34,311 bases of DNA from Candidatus Aenigmatarchaeota archaeon (GCA_018920315.1 JAHLMP010000006.1:1884-36194); one strand, 5' to 3'. Numbered from the stretch's first letter, positions 1 through 8,240 are shown. Notes: generated from the letters alone by a model not told the origin. A program made the numbers and translations.

Positions 1-1
1 T

Positions 2-751
2 CTTTCAAGAAGAATTCAAAGAAAGTATGAAATAGAAAAAATGATGATTGAAATTCCTGTACAAGTAAATTTGTTCGATCTCATTTATGTTAATGGAGAA
101 AATTTTATGCATAAAAAACTAAGAGAAAGATGGAAAAAGCTGAAAGAGATAATAAAAGAAAGTGAGAACTTCAAATTAGCGGAGCATATAGAAACAAAGG
201 ATTTTGAAGAAGCAAAAAGGTTTTATGAAGATTGCTTAGCCAAAGGCTATGAAGGTGTTATTGTCAAAAATCTTGATGCTCACTATCAGCCAGGAAAAAG
301 AGTTGGCTATTGGCTAAAGGTTAAGCCAATAATGGAACCATTAGATTTAGTTATTATTGGTGCCGAATGGGGTGAAGGAAAGAGAGCGCATCTCTTGGGC
401 TCTTTAGTTTTAGGTGCTCGCAACCCTAAAACAAATGAGTTTCTTCCTACAGGTATGATGGGCTCTGGTTTGACAGATGAGCAGCTAAAAGAGATTACTG
501 AAAAACTAAAAGATTTGATAATAGAAGAGAAGGGAAGAGAGGTAAAGATAAAACCAAAGATTGTCGTAGAAGTTGCTTATGAAGAGATACAAAAATCACC
601 AAAGTATCCTACTGGCTATGCTTTGCGTTTTCCTCGCTTGCTAAGATTTCGCGACCAAGAAAAGAGCATAGAAGAGGCGGATACGGTAGAAACAATAGAG
701 AAGCTATATCTACAGCAAAAAAGAGCAAAGCTCGGAGAAAGCGAGAAATGA
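2..751 (+). CDS. lig: ATP-dependent DNA ligase, C-terminal part (5' end outside window)
   Basis: Joins nicked DNA in replication and repair using ATP. The reading frame is open from base 2 with no start, so the gene begins upstream; the first methionines (41) are internal. Visible motifs are the archaeal motif IIIa-like VNLFDLIYVNG (about 68-100), motif IV EGVIVKN (251-271) and motif V WLKVKP (about 311-328). They are followed by the OB-fold C-terminal domain, including VVEVAYEEIQKSPKYPTGYA and the RFPRLLRFR strand near the end. The N-terminal DNA-binding domain and the catalytic motif I lysine (KxDG) lie outside the window. The stop at 749-751 sits in a short direct repeat. The family assignment is secure from motif order and spacing; no frame damage is seen in the part present. 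Confidence 0.95.
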   Translation, partial: LSRRIQRKYEIEKMMIEIPVQVNLFDLIYVNGENFMHKKLRERWKKLKEIIKESENFKLAEHIETKDFEEAKRFYEDCLAKGYEGVIVKNLDAHYQPGKRVGYWLKVKPIMEPLDLVIIGAEWGEGKRAHLLGSLVLGARNPKTNEFLPTGMMGSGLTDEQLKEITEKLKDLIIEEKGREVKIKPKIVVEVAYEEIQKSPKYPTGYALRFPRLLRFRDQEKSIEEADTVETIEKLYLQQKRAKLGESEK

Positions 752-777
752 ATAGAAAGCAAATAAATGAAAAAAGC
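746..777 (+). repeat. Imperfect direct repeat across the ligase stop codon
   Basis: AAATGAATAGAAAGC (746-760) is repeated as AAATGAAAAAAGC (765-777). The first copy contains the TGA stop of the ligase gene. It belongs to the recurring class of stop-codon-proximal duplications in this window. Confidence 0.6.
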
Positions 778-853
778 AATAAAATCGTTAAGTCAAGAAG
801 AAAAAAATTTAAATTTCTTATAACTTTTTACCTTTCTCATAATTATTAACGCT

Positions 854-913
854 TTTAAGCTTTCTCTCATTAATAATTTTTGAGAGAGAAATAATTTTTG
901 TGAGAAGCTTAAA
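854..913 (+). promoter_or_regulatory. Leader with two competing hairpins before the small membrane-protein gene
   Basis: 854-866 can pair with 902-913 (12 bp, one bulged T at 863). The stretch 863-869 (TCTCTCA) can instead pair with 881-887 (TGAGAGA). The two pairings share 863-866, so they exclude each other. The outer 3' arm ends four bases before the GGTG ribosome-binding site (917-920) of the ATG at 927. An exact direct repeat AATAATTTTTG lies at 872-882 and 890-900. Pairing is visible in the sequence; a regulatory role is inference, and the transcription start is unknown. Confidence 0.35.
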
Positions 914-926
914 TTCGGTGAATAAA

Positions 927-1136
927 ATGAAAATAGATTTTTATATACATGGACTTTGGATATTGGCAGCACTCTTCTTTTTGATAGCTTCAATGATAGC
1001 AGGCAATGTAGAATATACGCTAGGAACTACAACAGAAAGCTATATACTTTCGATATTATTAGCTTTCGTTTTGTTTCTAATAGCAACCATGCTAATCGCT
1101 TACTCTGCGATAAATGCTATAAGGGAAGAGATTTGA
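927..1136 (+). CDS. Small two-helix membrane protein
   Basis: Unknown function. The 69-residue product begins MKIDFYIHG and has two hydrophobic helices (about residues 7-26 and 39-60) separated by a short polar loop with GTTTES, ending in a short charged tail REEI. The ATG at 927 is preferred over an in-frame GTG at 900 because GGTG (917-920) is well placed ahead of it. It stands alone between the ligase gene and the SpoIIM-like gene. I recognise no family. Hydrophobic pattern and ribosome-binding site support a real gene, but its small size keeps confidence moderate. Confidence 0.55.
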   Translation: MKIDFYIHGLWILAALFFLIASMIAGNVEYTLGTTTESYILSILLAFVLFLIATMLIAYSAINAIREEI

Positions 1137-1158
1137 TTTTAGAAAATTGAAGTTAGAA
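1133..1158 (+). repeat. Imperfect direct repeat across a stop codon
   Basis: TTGATTTTAGAA (1133-1144) and TTGAAGTTAGAA (1147-1158) match at 10 of 12 positions. The first copy contains the TGA stop of the small membrane-protein gene. Confidence 0.5.
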
Positions 1159-1225
1159 GCAAAATAAATTTCTTAAACTAAATTTTGCAAATTTTTATTC
1201 TTGCATTAATAAATAAAATAATGTT

Positions 1226-2224
1226 ATGCTTGAATCATTGTTAGATCCTAAGCATGCGATAAAAAATCCATTAGAAGTCTTTCTCGTTGCTTCTCTCTTT
1301 ACTACAGTTTCTATACTCTTTTCTTATTTTTTGTTTCCAGATCACAGCTCTGTTTTAATCTGTGCTTATATAACGCTTTTGTTTTCTCCATTCTTTCAGA
1401 GATTGTTTGCAACAGAAGAAGCAAAGGAAGAATATGCAATAAAGCATAGAATAAGAATTGCAAATGTTTTTCAAAGGCACAGCGACTTGATTGAAATCTT
1501 TGGAGCATTTTTCTTGGGCATAATAATAACATCAAGCTTGTTTGCAGTATTTCTTCCAGAGCCAATAAAATTTGTGGTTTTTAAAAAGCAGATAGAGGAG
1601 TTGCATAGGATAGCTTCCTTAGCAACATCTGGAAAATTCTTAAGTTTCGATACCTTTTCTGCTAGCATAGCTTCAATACAATTAGAAAAGGCAAAGTTAA
1701 TATTTTTCAACAATTTGCTCGTTCTTTTAATTTCATTCATATCCTCTCTTTTATTCGGTACAGGTGCTCTGTTAATACTTACATGGAACGCTTCTATAAT
1801 AGCAACATATGTTGCTGCATATGTAGAAACAATTGCTGCCAAAGGCTCTGAGCTAACTATTGCTTATATTATTGGAATGCCAAGCGCTTTGCTAGCAATT
1901 ACCTTACATGGAATCCCAGAGATAATTGGATATTTCTTTGCTGGTCTTGCAGGAGGTATATTGTCATGCGGATTGGTGAGAGAAAAACTCTGGAGCAATG
2001 AGATGAAGTTCATATTTTTTGATTCTTTACTTCTTCTTTCCTTTGGTATATTTTCAATATTTTTCGGAGCTTTTATAGAAACATCTGACATATTGCTAAG
2101 CTCTATAGGATTCACCTCTTATTTAATATTTTTATTAACTCTATTAAAGAAAGGTGAGTTTTCTCACGAGATGACATGGAATAAGAGCTCAGAAGATATT
2201 ATTGAAAAAATAAGTGAAATCTAA
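1226..2224 (+). CDS. SpoIIM-like (stage II sporulation protein M family) membrane protein
   Basis: Polytopic membrane protein of 332 residues with about six hydrophobic helices. The C-terminal half carries the family's usual signature: a helix with LFGTGALLILTWNASIIATY, then HGIPEIIGYFFAGLAGG. In the SpoIIM/DUF95 family a helix-rich segment is followed by this H-G-x-x-E region. Archaeal members are widespread and unrelated to sporulation; their role is unknown, perhaps in membrane or envelope organisation. The gene ends directly against pyrG: the TAA at 2222-2224 is followed at once by the pyrG ATG. That suggests co-transcription and translational coupling. Family call is good, function open. 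Confidence 0.75.
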   Translation: MLESLLDPKHAIKNPLEVFLVASLFTTVSILFSYFLFPDHSSVLICAYITLLFSPFFQRLFATEEAKEEYAIKHRIRIANVFQRHSDLIEIFGAFFLGIIITSSLFAVFLPEPIKFVVFKKQIEELHRIASLATSGKFLSFDTFSASIASIQLEKAKLIFFNNLLVLLISFISSLLFGTGALLILTWNASIIATYVAAYVETIAAKGSELTIAYIIGMPSALLAITLHGIPEIIGYFFAGLAGGILSCGLVREKLWSNEMKFIFFDSLLLLSFGIFSIFFGAFIETSDILLSSIGFTSYLIFLLTLLKKGEFSHEMTWNKSSEDIIEKISEI

Positions 2225-3970
2225 ATGGGCTACTTAGAAAATCTTGAAGAGATATCTAATAAAAAAGAAAAGCACGAGTTCTATCTTCCTATACCAAAAG
2301 GTTATGAAAGAGGGAGAACAAAATACATTATAGTTACAGGAAGCGTTATGAGTGGCGTAGGAAAAGGAACATTAACATCTTGCTTAGGAACCTTGCTTCG
2401 TTGCCATGGATTAAAAATCTCTATGATAAAATTTGATGGATACTTAAATTATGACGCAGGTACTTTGAACCCATTTCGCCATGGCGAAGTTTTTGTTTTA
2501 GACGATGGAACAGAGTGCGATTTAGACTTAGGCTCTTATGAAAGGTTTACTAATCAAAATTACACAAAGGATAATTATCTAACTGCTGGAAAGATATTTA
2601 AGAGAATAATAGAGAAAGAGAGAAAAGGAGAATTTCTTGGAAGAGATGTGCAATTTATTCCACATGTTACAGGAGAGATAAAAGGTTTTTTAAGAGAGCT
2701 TGCAGTAAAAACTCGAGCAGACGTTATTCTAGTAGAGGTTGGCGGAACTGTAGGCGATATAGAAAATTCTTATTTTATAGAGGCGATGCGCGAATTAAGA
2801 TACGAAGAAGGAGAGCATAATGTTTGCTTCATAAATGTTACATATATCATAGAGCCAAAATCTTTGCAAGAGCAAAAGAGTAAAGCAGCCCAACTTGGAA
2901 TAAGAAAGCTTCTTGAGCTTGGAGTACAACCAGATATAATATTTTGCAGATGTGAAAGTAAGCTTAATGAAAGCATAAGAGAGAAAATAAGTATTTATTC
3001 GAACGTTCCTTTAAAAAATGTTTTCGAGCTAGGAGATGTTGAATCAGTTTATGAACTTCCTTTAATTCTTAAAGATAATAATGTTGACAAAGCAATTTTT
3101 GAGGTTCTTAAAATTTCTGAAAGAAAAAACGAAGAAAGCGATATAAACTTTTCAATATGGAGCTCTTTTGTTGATAAAATAAAGAAAAGCAATAAGAAAA
3201 TAAATATTGCTATTGTAGGAAAATATACTAAGGTACAAGACGCCTATATAAGCATAATAAAAGCATTGGAGCATTCAGCAGCCTACTACTTAGCGAAACC
3301 AGAAATAAAATGGATAGAAGCAAGCTTGCTCGAAGATGAAAATAATAATGTAAAAGAGGATTTAGTTAAAGAAAGCTTGAAAGATGTTCATGGAATTATT
3401 GTTCCAGGAGGTTTTGGAAAGCGAGGTATAGAGGCTAAGATATCTTGCATAAAATATGCAAGAGAAAATAATATTCCATTTCTTGGTCTATGCTTAGGGT
3501 TTCAGCTAGCAATCGTAGAATTTGCAAGAAATGTTTGCAATCTAAAAGATGCTAATTCAAGAGAGTTTGATTTGAATACAAAACATCCTGTAGTAGATCT
3601 CTTGCCGGAACAAAAAAATATAGAAGAAATCGGTGGCACTATGCGTTTAGGAGGAAAAGATGTTGAAATAGTTCCAAATACGCTTGCTCACAAACTTTAC
3701 GGAAAGTTATTGGTTAGAGAACGTTTTAGACATAGATTTGAATGCAATCCAAACTATGTAGAAATCTTAGAAAGGCATGGAATGGTATTCTCAGGAAAAG
3801 CACCAAATAGCAATATAATGCAAATCCTAGAGCTTCCATTTCATAGATTTTTCTTAGCAACACAGTTTCATGCTGAGTTTACCTCAAAGCCTTTGGCTCC
3901 AAGCCCAATATTTAAAGGATTTATCAAGAGTTGTTTAGAATTTGCGGGTTTATCTGAGAATAGTATCTGA
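2225..3970 (+). CDS. pyrG: CTP synthase (glutamine-hydrolysing)
   Basis: Makes CTP from UTP, ATP and glutamine, the last step of pyrimidine nucleotide synthesis. The 581-residue protein has an N-terminal amidoligase domain with the P-loop-like SGVGKGT (around residue 43), the substrate loop HGEVFVLDDG and the GGTVGDIENSYF motif. The C-terminal class I glutaminase has PGGFGKRG, GLCLGFQ (nucleophile Cys423) and H549-A-E551 completing the triad. It is longer than the usual 530-550 residues because about 27 residues precede the first strand (KYIIVTGSV). The usual D-P-Y and P-G-T-M are D-G-Y and A-G-T-L here. It abuts the SpoIIM-like gene, so it is probably transcribed with it. Its stop lies in a cluster of tandem repeats. 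Confidence 0.97.
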   Translation: MGYLENLEEISNKKEKHEFYLPIPKGYERGRTKYIIVTGSVMSGVGKGTLTSCLGTLLRCHGLKISMIKFDGYLNYDAGTLNPFRHGEVFVLDDGTECDLDLGSYERFTNQNYTKDNYLTAGKIFKRIIEKERKGEFLGRDVQFIPHVTGEIKGFLRELAVKTRADVILVEVGGTVGDIENSYFIEAMRELRYEEGEHNVCFINVTYIIEPKSLQEQKSKAAQLGIRKLLELGVQPDIIFCRCESKLNESIREKISIYSNVPLKNVFELGDVESVYELPLILKDNNVDKAIFEVLKISERKNEESDINFSIWSSFVDKIKKSNKKINIAIVGKYTKVQDAYISIIKALEHSAAYYLAKPEIKWIEASLLEDENNNVKEDLVKESLKDVHGIIVPGGFGKRGIEAKISCIKYARENNIPFLGLCLGFQLAIVEFARNVCNLKDANSREFDLNTKHPVVDLLPEQKNIEEIGGTMRLGGKDVEIVPNTLAHKLYGKLLVRERFRHRFECNPNYVEILERHGMVFSGKAPNSNIMQILELPFHRFFLATQFHAEFTSKPLAPSPIFKGFIKSCLEFAGLSENSI

Positions 3971-4016
3971 GAATAGGTATCTGAGGATATATGGATTTCC
4001 GGTTATATGGATTTCC
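3951..4016 (+). repeat. Nested tandem repeats at the pyrG stop codon
   Basis: TATCTGAGAATAG occurs at 3951-3963 and 3964-3976, with a third copy diverged at two positions (TATCTGAGGATAT) at 3978-3990. Overlapping it, ATATGGATTTCC occurs at 3989-4000 and 4005-4016. The TGA stop (3968-3970) is in the second unit, so the first unit encodes the last residues of CTP synthase. Confidence 0.9.
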
Positions 4017-4107
4017 AAGAGAAATAATATTGAAGTTAAGATTATTTAATTTGTATTAATTAATTTGAAAATAATTGAATTTTGAAAAATTATTTGTTTA
4101 GATTGCG

Positions 4108-4117
4108 TTTAAAATAA
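4108..4117 (+). promoter_or_regulatory. Probable TATA box for hisS
   Basis: TTTAAAATAA lies 32-42 nt before the hisS ATG, the spacing expected for an archaeal TATA box with a short leader. A weak GAAGAGA lies just before the start. Confidence 0.4.
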
Positions 4118-4149
4118 TTTTTAGTATTGTAAATAATTGGCGAAGAGAT

Positions 4150-5406
4150 ATGACAGAGATTTCAAGGGTAAAAGGTACGAAGGATTATATACTTGAAGAA
4201 ATGGAAAAGATAAATTATATCATTGAAAAGGTTAAAGAAACTTTTGAGAGGTTTGGTTTTAGACAGATGGATACACCAGCACTAGAAAGTTGGGATATTC
4301 TATCAAAAAAGGGCGTTGGGGGTAGCGATATTTTAGAAGAAACATTTAGATTTAAGGATAAATCTAATAATGAAATTGGATTGCGTTACGATCTTACTGT
4401 ACCTCTTGCTAGAGTTATTGCTTTAAATAAAAATCTTCCATTACCATTTAAGCGATATCAGATAGCAAAGGTTTGGCGTTATGGCGATGTTTCAAAAGGA
4501 AGATTAAGAGAGTTTTATCAAGCAGATATCGATATTGTTGGTTCTTCAAGCTTGCTTGCAGATGCAGAAGTTTTAGCATGTGCTTCAGAAGCTTTGAAAC
4601 GCTTGCATATAGATTTCTTGATAAGGATAAATAGTAGAAGAATTTTGTTTTCTATGATGAAAAGCGCAAGGATAGAAAAGGAAAAGATGTTAGAAGTTAT
4701 AAGAGCTATAGATAAATTAGAAAAGATAGGAGAAGATAGCGTAAAAGATGAGTTAAAAAAGATAAAGATTGAGGAAAAAAGCATAGATAAGATATTTGAT
4801 TTTATTAAAATGGATTTTGATTCTATTGCTCTAGAAGGAAGAGAAGAGATAGAAAATCTAATAGATTATCTAGATGGCTTTGGAATAAAGAATTTTAAAA
4901 TAGATCTTAGCTTAGCTAGAGGATTAGATTATTACACAAGCGTAATCTTTGAGATAATTGCAAAAAAAGAAGGAAAGCTTGGAAGCATAGCTGGAGGAGG
5001 AAGATATGATAATCTTATAGAACTATTTGCTGGAAAGAAGATTCCAGCTACTGGCATAAGCTTGGGTATAGATAGAATTGCTGAGATTATAGATCGTTTC
5101 CCAAAGAAAAGTTTGATTTACGTAGCATTAACTAGTGATAAGGTTTTGAAAAAAGGCTTTGAGATAATAAAAATGCTAAGAGATAATGGAATTAACGTTG
5201 ACTTTGATTTGATGAAAAGAAAATTGGCAAAGCAATTGGAGTATGCTAATTCATTGAAAATAGAGTTTGTTATAATCGTTGGAGAGGAAGATTTGAAAAA
5301 TAATGAAGTAACATTAAGAAACATGGTTACAGGCGAGGAAAAAAAGATTAAGATTGAAAATCTCATCGAAGAATTGAAGCAAATTTTATCAAATAAACTC
5401 ATTTGA
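4150..5406 (+). CDS. hisS: Histidyl-tRNA synthetase
   Basis: Charges tRNA-His with histidine. The 418-residue protein is a class II synthetase of normal length. GTKDYILEE near the N-terminus leads into motif 1; motif 2 is KVWRYGDVSKGRLREFYQAD. The histidine-specific signatures ARGLDYYTSVIFE (HisA) and GGGRYDNLI are present, followed by motif 3 GISLGIDRI. An anticodon-binding domain fills the last ~90 residues. It has its own probable TATA box. Its 3' end overlaps the convergent aldolase-like gene by 8 bp (5399-5406), so the two transcripts run into each other. All catalytic motifs are intact and the call is secure. Confidence 0.97.
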   Translation: MTEISRVKGTKDYILEEMEKINYIIEKVKETFERFGFRQMDTPALESWDILSKKGVGGSDILEETFRFKDKSNNEIGLRYDLTVPLARVIALNKNLPLPFKRYQIAKVWRYGDVSKGRLREFYQADIDIVGSSSLLADAEVLACASEALKRLHIDFLIRINSRRILFSMMKSARIEKEKMLEVIRAIDKLEKIGEDSVKDELKKIKIEEKSIDKIFDFIKMDFDSIALEGREEIENLIDYLDGFGIKNFKIDLSLARGLDYYTSVIFEIIAKKEGKLGSIAGGGRYDNLIELFAGKKIPATGISLGIDRIAEIIDRFPKKSLIYVALTSDKVLKKGFEIIKMLRDNGINVDFDLMKRKLAKQLEYANSLKIEFVIIVGEEDLKNNEVTLRNMVTGEEKKIKIENLIEELKQILSNKLI

Positions 5407-6043
5407 CATAGCTTAGATTTTTCAACAATTTTAAAACAATTTCTCCAGCTTCTTTCATATCTTTTTCTAAAGAGAGAAAGCCATGATTTTTCATTATAAT
5501 AAAATTCTTCTTGTTCAAAATTTCAAGTACACTATTTACAAGAGATATTGTTCCAAATTTCTCTTCCTTTTTTGTAAAAGCAATTTTTATTTCCTTTGTT
5601 TTGTTTTTATTCGCTAAAGCCAGCTTTCTTATTCTCTCTTCAAAATCTTTTGAAGGAAAATGTGCATGAAAAATAGCATTAACATCCTTTCTATTTTTAT
5701 ATATAGCATAGTGAAGCATTGATTCGGAAGAAGGATTTTTAGAACCACATGCATAAACTATTTTATTTCTTAGATCGCAAGATTTGACAAGAACAAAATC
5801 ATCTTTATTCAAATCTCTTTTCGATTTTAAGCAAGAGGCAGTAATTATGAATGAATCATTGCTTGCTCTAAAACTCAAGTTGCCAGAAGAGTATTTTCCA
5901 TCTTCCTTTTCTGGCTTTGTTAAAGAAAGATCTTCAAAGATGCTGCACCAATTTATTAGCTCTTCTATCTTATTTTTGATCTCTTCAAAATCATAACCAT
6001 TTTTCAAAAATATAACCTTGAATTTTATTCTAGGATTTTTCAT
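5399..6043 (-). CDS. Class II aldolase/adducin-domain protein
   Basis: A 214-residue protein of the zinc-dependent class II aldolase fold (FucA, AraD, MtnB and adducin head relatives). Features in order are SSGNLSFR (substrate loop), a strand with FIITASCL where the family usually has TxSG, PSSESMLHYAIY with the catalytic Glu, NAIFHAHFP giving two zinc histidines, and IMKNHGFLS giving the third. All zinc ligands are therefore present. The substrate is not predictable from this: sugar phosphate, methylthioribulose phosphate and others use the same fold. It is the last gene of a minus-strand group with the thioredoxin-fold protein and the GT2 enzyme, and converges with hisS. Confidence 0.8.
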   Translation of the reverse strand: MKNPRIKFKVIFLKNGYDFEEIKNKIEELINWCSIFEDLSLTKPEKEDGKYSSGNLSFRASNDSFIITASCLKSKRDLNKDDFVLVKSCDLRNKIVYACGSKNPSSESMLHYAIYKNRKDVNAIFHAHFPSKDFEERIRKLALANKNKTKEIKIAFTKKEEKFGTISLVNSVLEILNKKNFIIMKNHGFLSLEKDMKEAGEIVLKLLKNLSYVK

Positions 6044-6072
6044 AATAGTTTTTGAATGAAATGGATCAATCT

Positions 6073-6120
6073 AACATTCTACAATCTCTTAATTCAACAT
6101 TCTACAAGCTCTTTTAATTC
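6073..6120 (-). repeat. Tandem duplication of a gene's last codons and stop
   Basis: 6096-6120 (the last eight codons of the thioredoxin-fold gene) is repeated as 6073-6095 just beyond the stop. The copies differ by one substitution and a 2-nt indel. The shared core reads AACATTCTACAA on the plus strand. The TGA stop is at 6094-6096, on the junction. Confidence 0.85.
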
Positions 6121-6777
6121 ATCTAGATTTCTCAATCCTTGCAAAACAATATCGTCGATAATTACTGTAGGATATTCTGTAATATTATGTTGCTTTATAA
6201 TCGCATCTATAACAGTAAGATTCAAATCTGCTGCAAGAGGTATAAGCATTATCTTATTTCCACAAATCTCTTTTAAGTCGAGCAAAACAGCTGCTTGCGT
6301 TTTTTGATCTATAATTTCTTCTCTTGTCAAATTCTTTTGCTTATAAAAATAAACAACATTATGATATGTAAAATTACATCTTTCCTTAAGTTCTATGCTA
6401 TTAAACCAAAATTGCGTTTGAAGTAGTATATATCTTCTTTTTTGGTCTATTAGCTCTGGAGTAAACCTATTTGCTTTTTCTGCAAACTCTATCTCTAGGC
6501 CCTCTTGATAAATCTTTTGATTATATGCAAGATTCTGTTCTAAAGCAAGTTCGCAATAATCCTTTTGCAACTTTTGGAAATAAAGATTAAGCAATCTTGC
6601 ATCATTCCAAGAAACATCTAGAGAAGCTATTCTACCTTTTATATCCTCTAATCTATACTGATCAATAAATATTCCTAAAATTACTCCTGCTGAAAATACA
6701 ATAATCGTAAGTATTGTTGCCTTTACATATGGACTTAGATTATTTTCGTATTTTTTATTTTCATCATTTTCATTAAT
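6094..6777 (-). CDS. Membrane-anchored thioredoxin-fold protein, no CxxC; start is ATT or lost by frameshift
   Basis: A 227-residue reading if started at ATT (6775-6777), 9 nt after GGAG. The first usual start codon in frame is TTG at 6594, which would discard residues 1-61. Those include a clear membrane helix (TILTIIVFSAGVILGIF) and so look real. An ATG lies four bases into the ATT codon's stretch in the +1 frame and would join this frame if one A were missing from the A-run that follows it. After the helix come a helical segment and a thioredoxin-like domain with strand VVYFYKQ and cis-proline loop EYPTVIID. Where relatives have CxxC this has I-I-D-Q, so redox activity is unlikely. Probable operon with the GT2 gene upstream and the aldolase-like gene downstream. 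Confidence 0.65.
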   Translation of the reverse strand: MNENDENKKYENNLSPYVKATILTIIVFSAGVILGIFIDQYRLEDIKGRIASLDVSWNDARLLNLYFQKLQKDYCELALEQNLAYNQKIYQEGLEIEFAEKANRFTPELIDQKRRYILLQTQFWFNSIELKERCNFTYHNVVYFYKQKNLTREEIIDQKTQAAVLLDLKEICGNKIMLIPLAADLNLTVIDAIIKQHNITEYPTVIIDDIVLQGLRNLDELKELVEC

Positions 6778-6790
6778 ATTGCTCTTTCTC

Positions 6791-6825
6791 CTAATATCTC
6801 ATCACTCTTCTAATTTATCACTTTG
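6791..6825 (-). repeat. Weak direct repeat at the GT2 stop codon
   Basis: CTAATATCTCATCACTCTT (6791-6809) is followed by the related CTAATTTATCACTTTG (6810-6825), which contains the stop of the GT2 gene (6818-6820). The match is imperfect. Confidence 0.35.
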
Positions 6826-8125
6826 TTAGCCAAGCTTTCTTTATATCCCCTTCTTTAATTAATAATATAAACTTGAAAAGAGAGTAGACCAAAACAATTG
6901 GGAATAGCATTATATAAAAAGTAATGAAAATAATTAAAGGTATTAGCTCCAATTTCGCATTTTTTATTATTTTTTTTACGCTTGTTTTTCTTTGCATTTT
7001 TATTCCATTGTAAAGAAGATAGAGTGATGTTGAAAAAACAAAAACCCCAAAAATTGTGAAAACATCTATTGCATATCTAAAGCTTATTCTTGAGATGGGA
7101 TTAATTCCAACTCTCAAAGCTTCGAAAAAGTAATCAAGAAAGTTTGCAATAGCATTATAAAATAAATATATTGCAATGAAAACACCAAGCGTTGTTAAAA
7201 GATAACCAGCCAATGAATATGGAATTATAAATTTTCTTAGCGCAGGATTTTTTCTCACTTCTTTAATATATTTTAATAATGTTTGAAAACCCCCTAGATT
7301 CCATCTTGTTCTTTGCTTCCACCATTTTTTAAGCGTAGCAGGATAATCGCTCCAAACTTTAGCATCGAATGCCATTCTTATTTTATAATTATGCGCAAGC
7401 AATCTCCAGGCTATTTCTATATCTTCAGTGAGATTACTTTCATCAAATCCACCAAGCTTTAACAAAACATCTCTTCTAAAAACAGAAAGAGGGCCTGGGG
7501 TTGCCATAATAATATTAAGTCTTTCTTGCAATTTTCTAAGAGATGCTATAAGCATGAATTCTATGTTTTGGAGTTTTTGTAATAATCTTGAGTTTTTATC
7601 TACAAGAATGTTCGAAGTAACTGCAGCAACATCTAGATTTTCTTTCCCATCATCAAAGAATCTAAGCATGCAATGATAAAGAGCATCTTCATGCAATTTG
7701 GAATCAGCATCTATAACAGCAACAAATCTTTTTCTTGCTATTCTTATTCCTTTGTTAAGCGAAGTAGCCTTTCCTAAGCGAGCATTATTTTTTAATATCT
7801 TCCAAGAGATCTTCTTTGCTTCATTTTTTCTTTTCATTTTTTTAACTTCTTTTTTCATAATTTCATATGTAGCATCAGAGCTTCCATCATCTATAAGAAT
7901 AACCTCAAGCTTATCTTTAGGATAGTTAAGTTTAGCGATATTATTAATTATTCTAGAAATATTTCCTTCTTCATTATGCGCTGGAACTATTATGCTAACA
8001 CTTGGAAGATTTTTAGCAGTTCTTTCTATAAAATCTCTTTTACTTTCTTTCCAAAGTATTATATGAAGAAAGTTTATGTATAAAACTACAAGTATTGTTG
8101 CAATTAATACCAGCTCTATTAGCAT
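6818..8125 (-). CDS. Processive family 2 glycosyltransferase, membrane-bound (PgaC/cellulose-synthase-like)
   Basis: Transfers sugars from a nucleotide sugar, probably building a beta-linked surface polysaccharide. The 435-residue protein has an N-terminal membrane helix (2-24), then a GT-A domain with VSIIVPAHNEE, DDGS (79-82), DAD (139-141), TED (233-235, catalytic base) and QRTRW (271-275, the QxxRW motif of processive enzymes). Membrane helices follow at about 302-324, 355-372 and 395-422, as in PgaC/IcaA and hyaluronan synthases. Product and sugar donor cannot be told from the sequence. It is first in a minus-strand group with the thioredoxin-fold gene (40-nt gap) and is divergent from the PHP gene. 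Confidence 0.88.
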   Translation of the reverse strand: MLIELVLIATILVVLYINFLHIILWKESKRDFIERTAKNLPSVSIIVPAHNEEGNISRIINNIAKLNYPKDKLEVILIDDGSSDATYEIMKKEVKKMKRKNEAKKISWKILKNNARLGKATSLNKGIRIARKRFVAVIDADSKLHEDALYHCMLRFFDDGKENLDVAAVTSNILVDKNSRLLQKLQNIEFMLIASLRKLQERLNIIMATPGPLSVFRRDVLLKLGGFDESNLTEDIEIAWRLLAHNYKIRMAFDAKVWSDYPATLKKWWKQRTRWNLGGFQTLLKYIKEVRKNPALRKFIIPYSLAGYLLTTLGVFIAIYLFYNAIANFLDYFFEALRVGINPISRISFRYAIDVFTIFGVFVFSTSLYLLYNGIKMQRKTSVKKIIKNAKLELIPLIIFITFYIMLFPIVLVYSLFKFILLIKEGDIKKAWLTK

Positions 8126-8170
8126 AAAAAGATTATCGAATAGATTTTTTAATATCTTAATAGAAATTTG

Positions 8171-8180
8171 CCTATATATC
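8171..8180. promoter_or_regulatory. Divergent promoter region between GT2 and PHP genes
   Basis: The 115-nt gap between divergent starts (8125 minus, 8241 plus) holds a near-symmetric TATA-like CCTATATATC at 8171-8180, about 45 nt from the GT2 start. It also holds AT-rich boxes nearer the PHP start. Position supports promoters in both directions; the exact elements are uncertain. Confidence 0.3.
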
Positions 8181-8240
8181 CTTGCTTAAAAACAAATATT
8201 TCCCAAAATTTTACATTCATAATTAAAAAGAGTTGATCAC

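Noticed and set aside
793-993. Minus-strand open frame of 66 codons opposite the small membrane-protein gene
   Set aside because: It runs through the hairpin leader and the start of a better-supported gene, has Lys/Ser/Phe-rich composition typical of antisense AT-rich DNA, and lacks a ribosome-binding site.
3951-4016. Tandem repeats at the pyrG end considered as an attachment site
   Set aside because: No integrase or tRNA gene is nearby, and the same kind of repeat occurs at many other gene ends.
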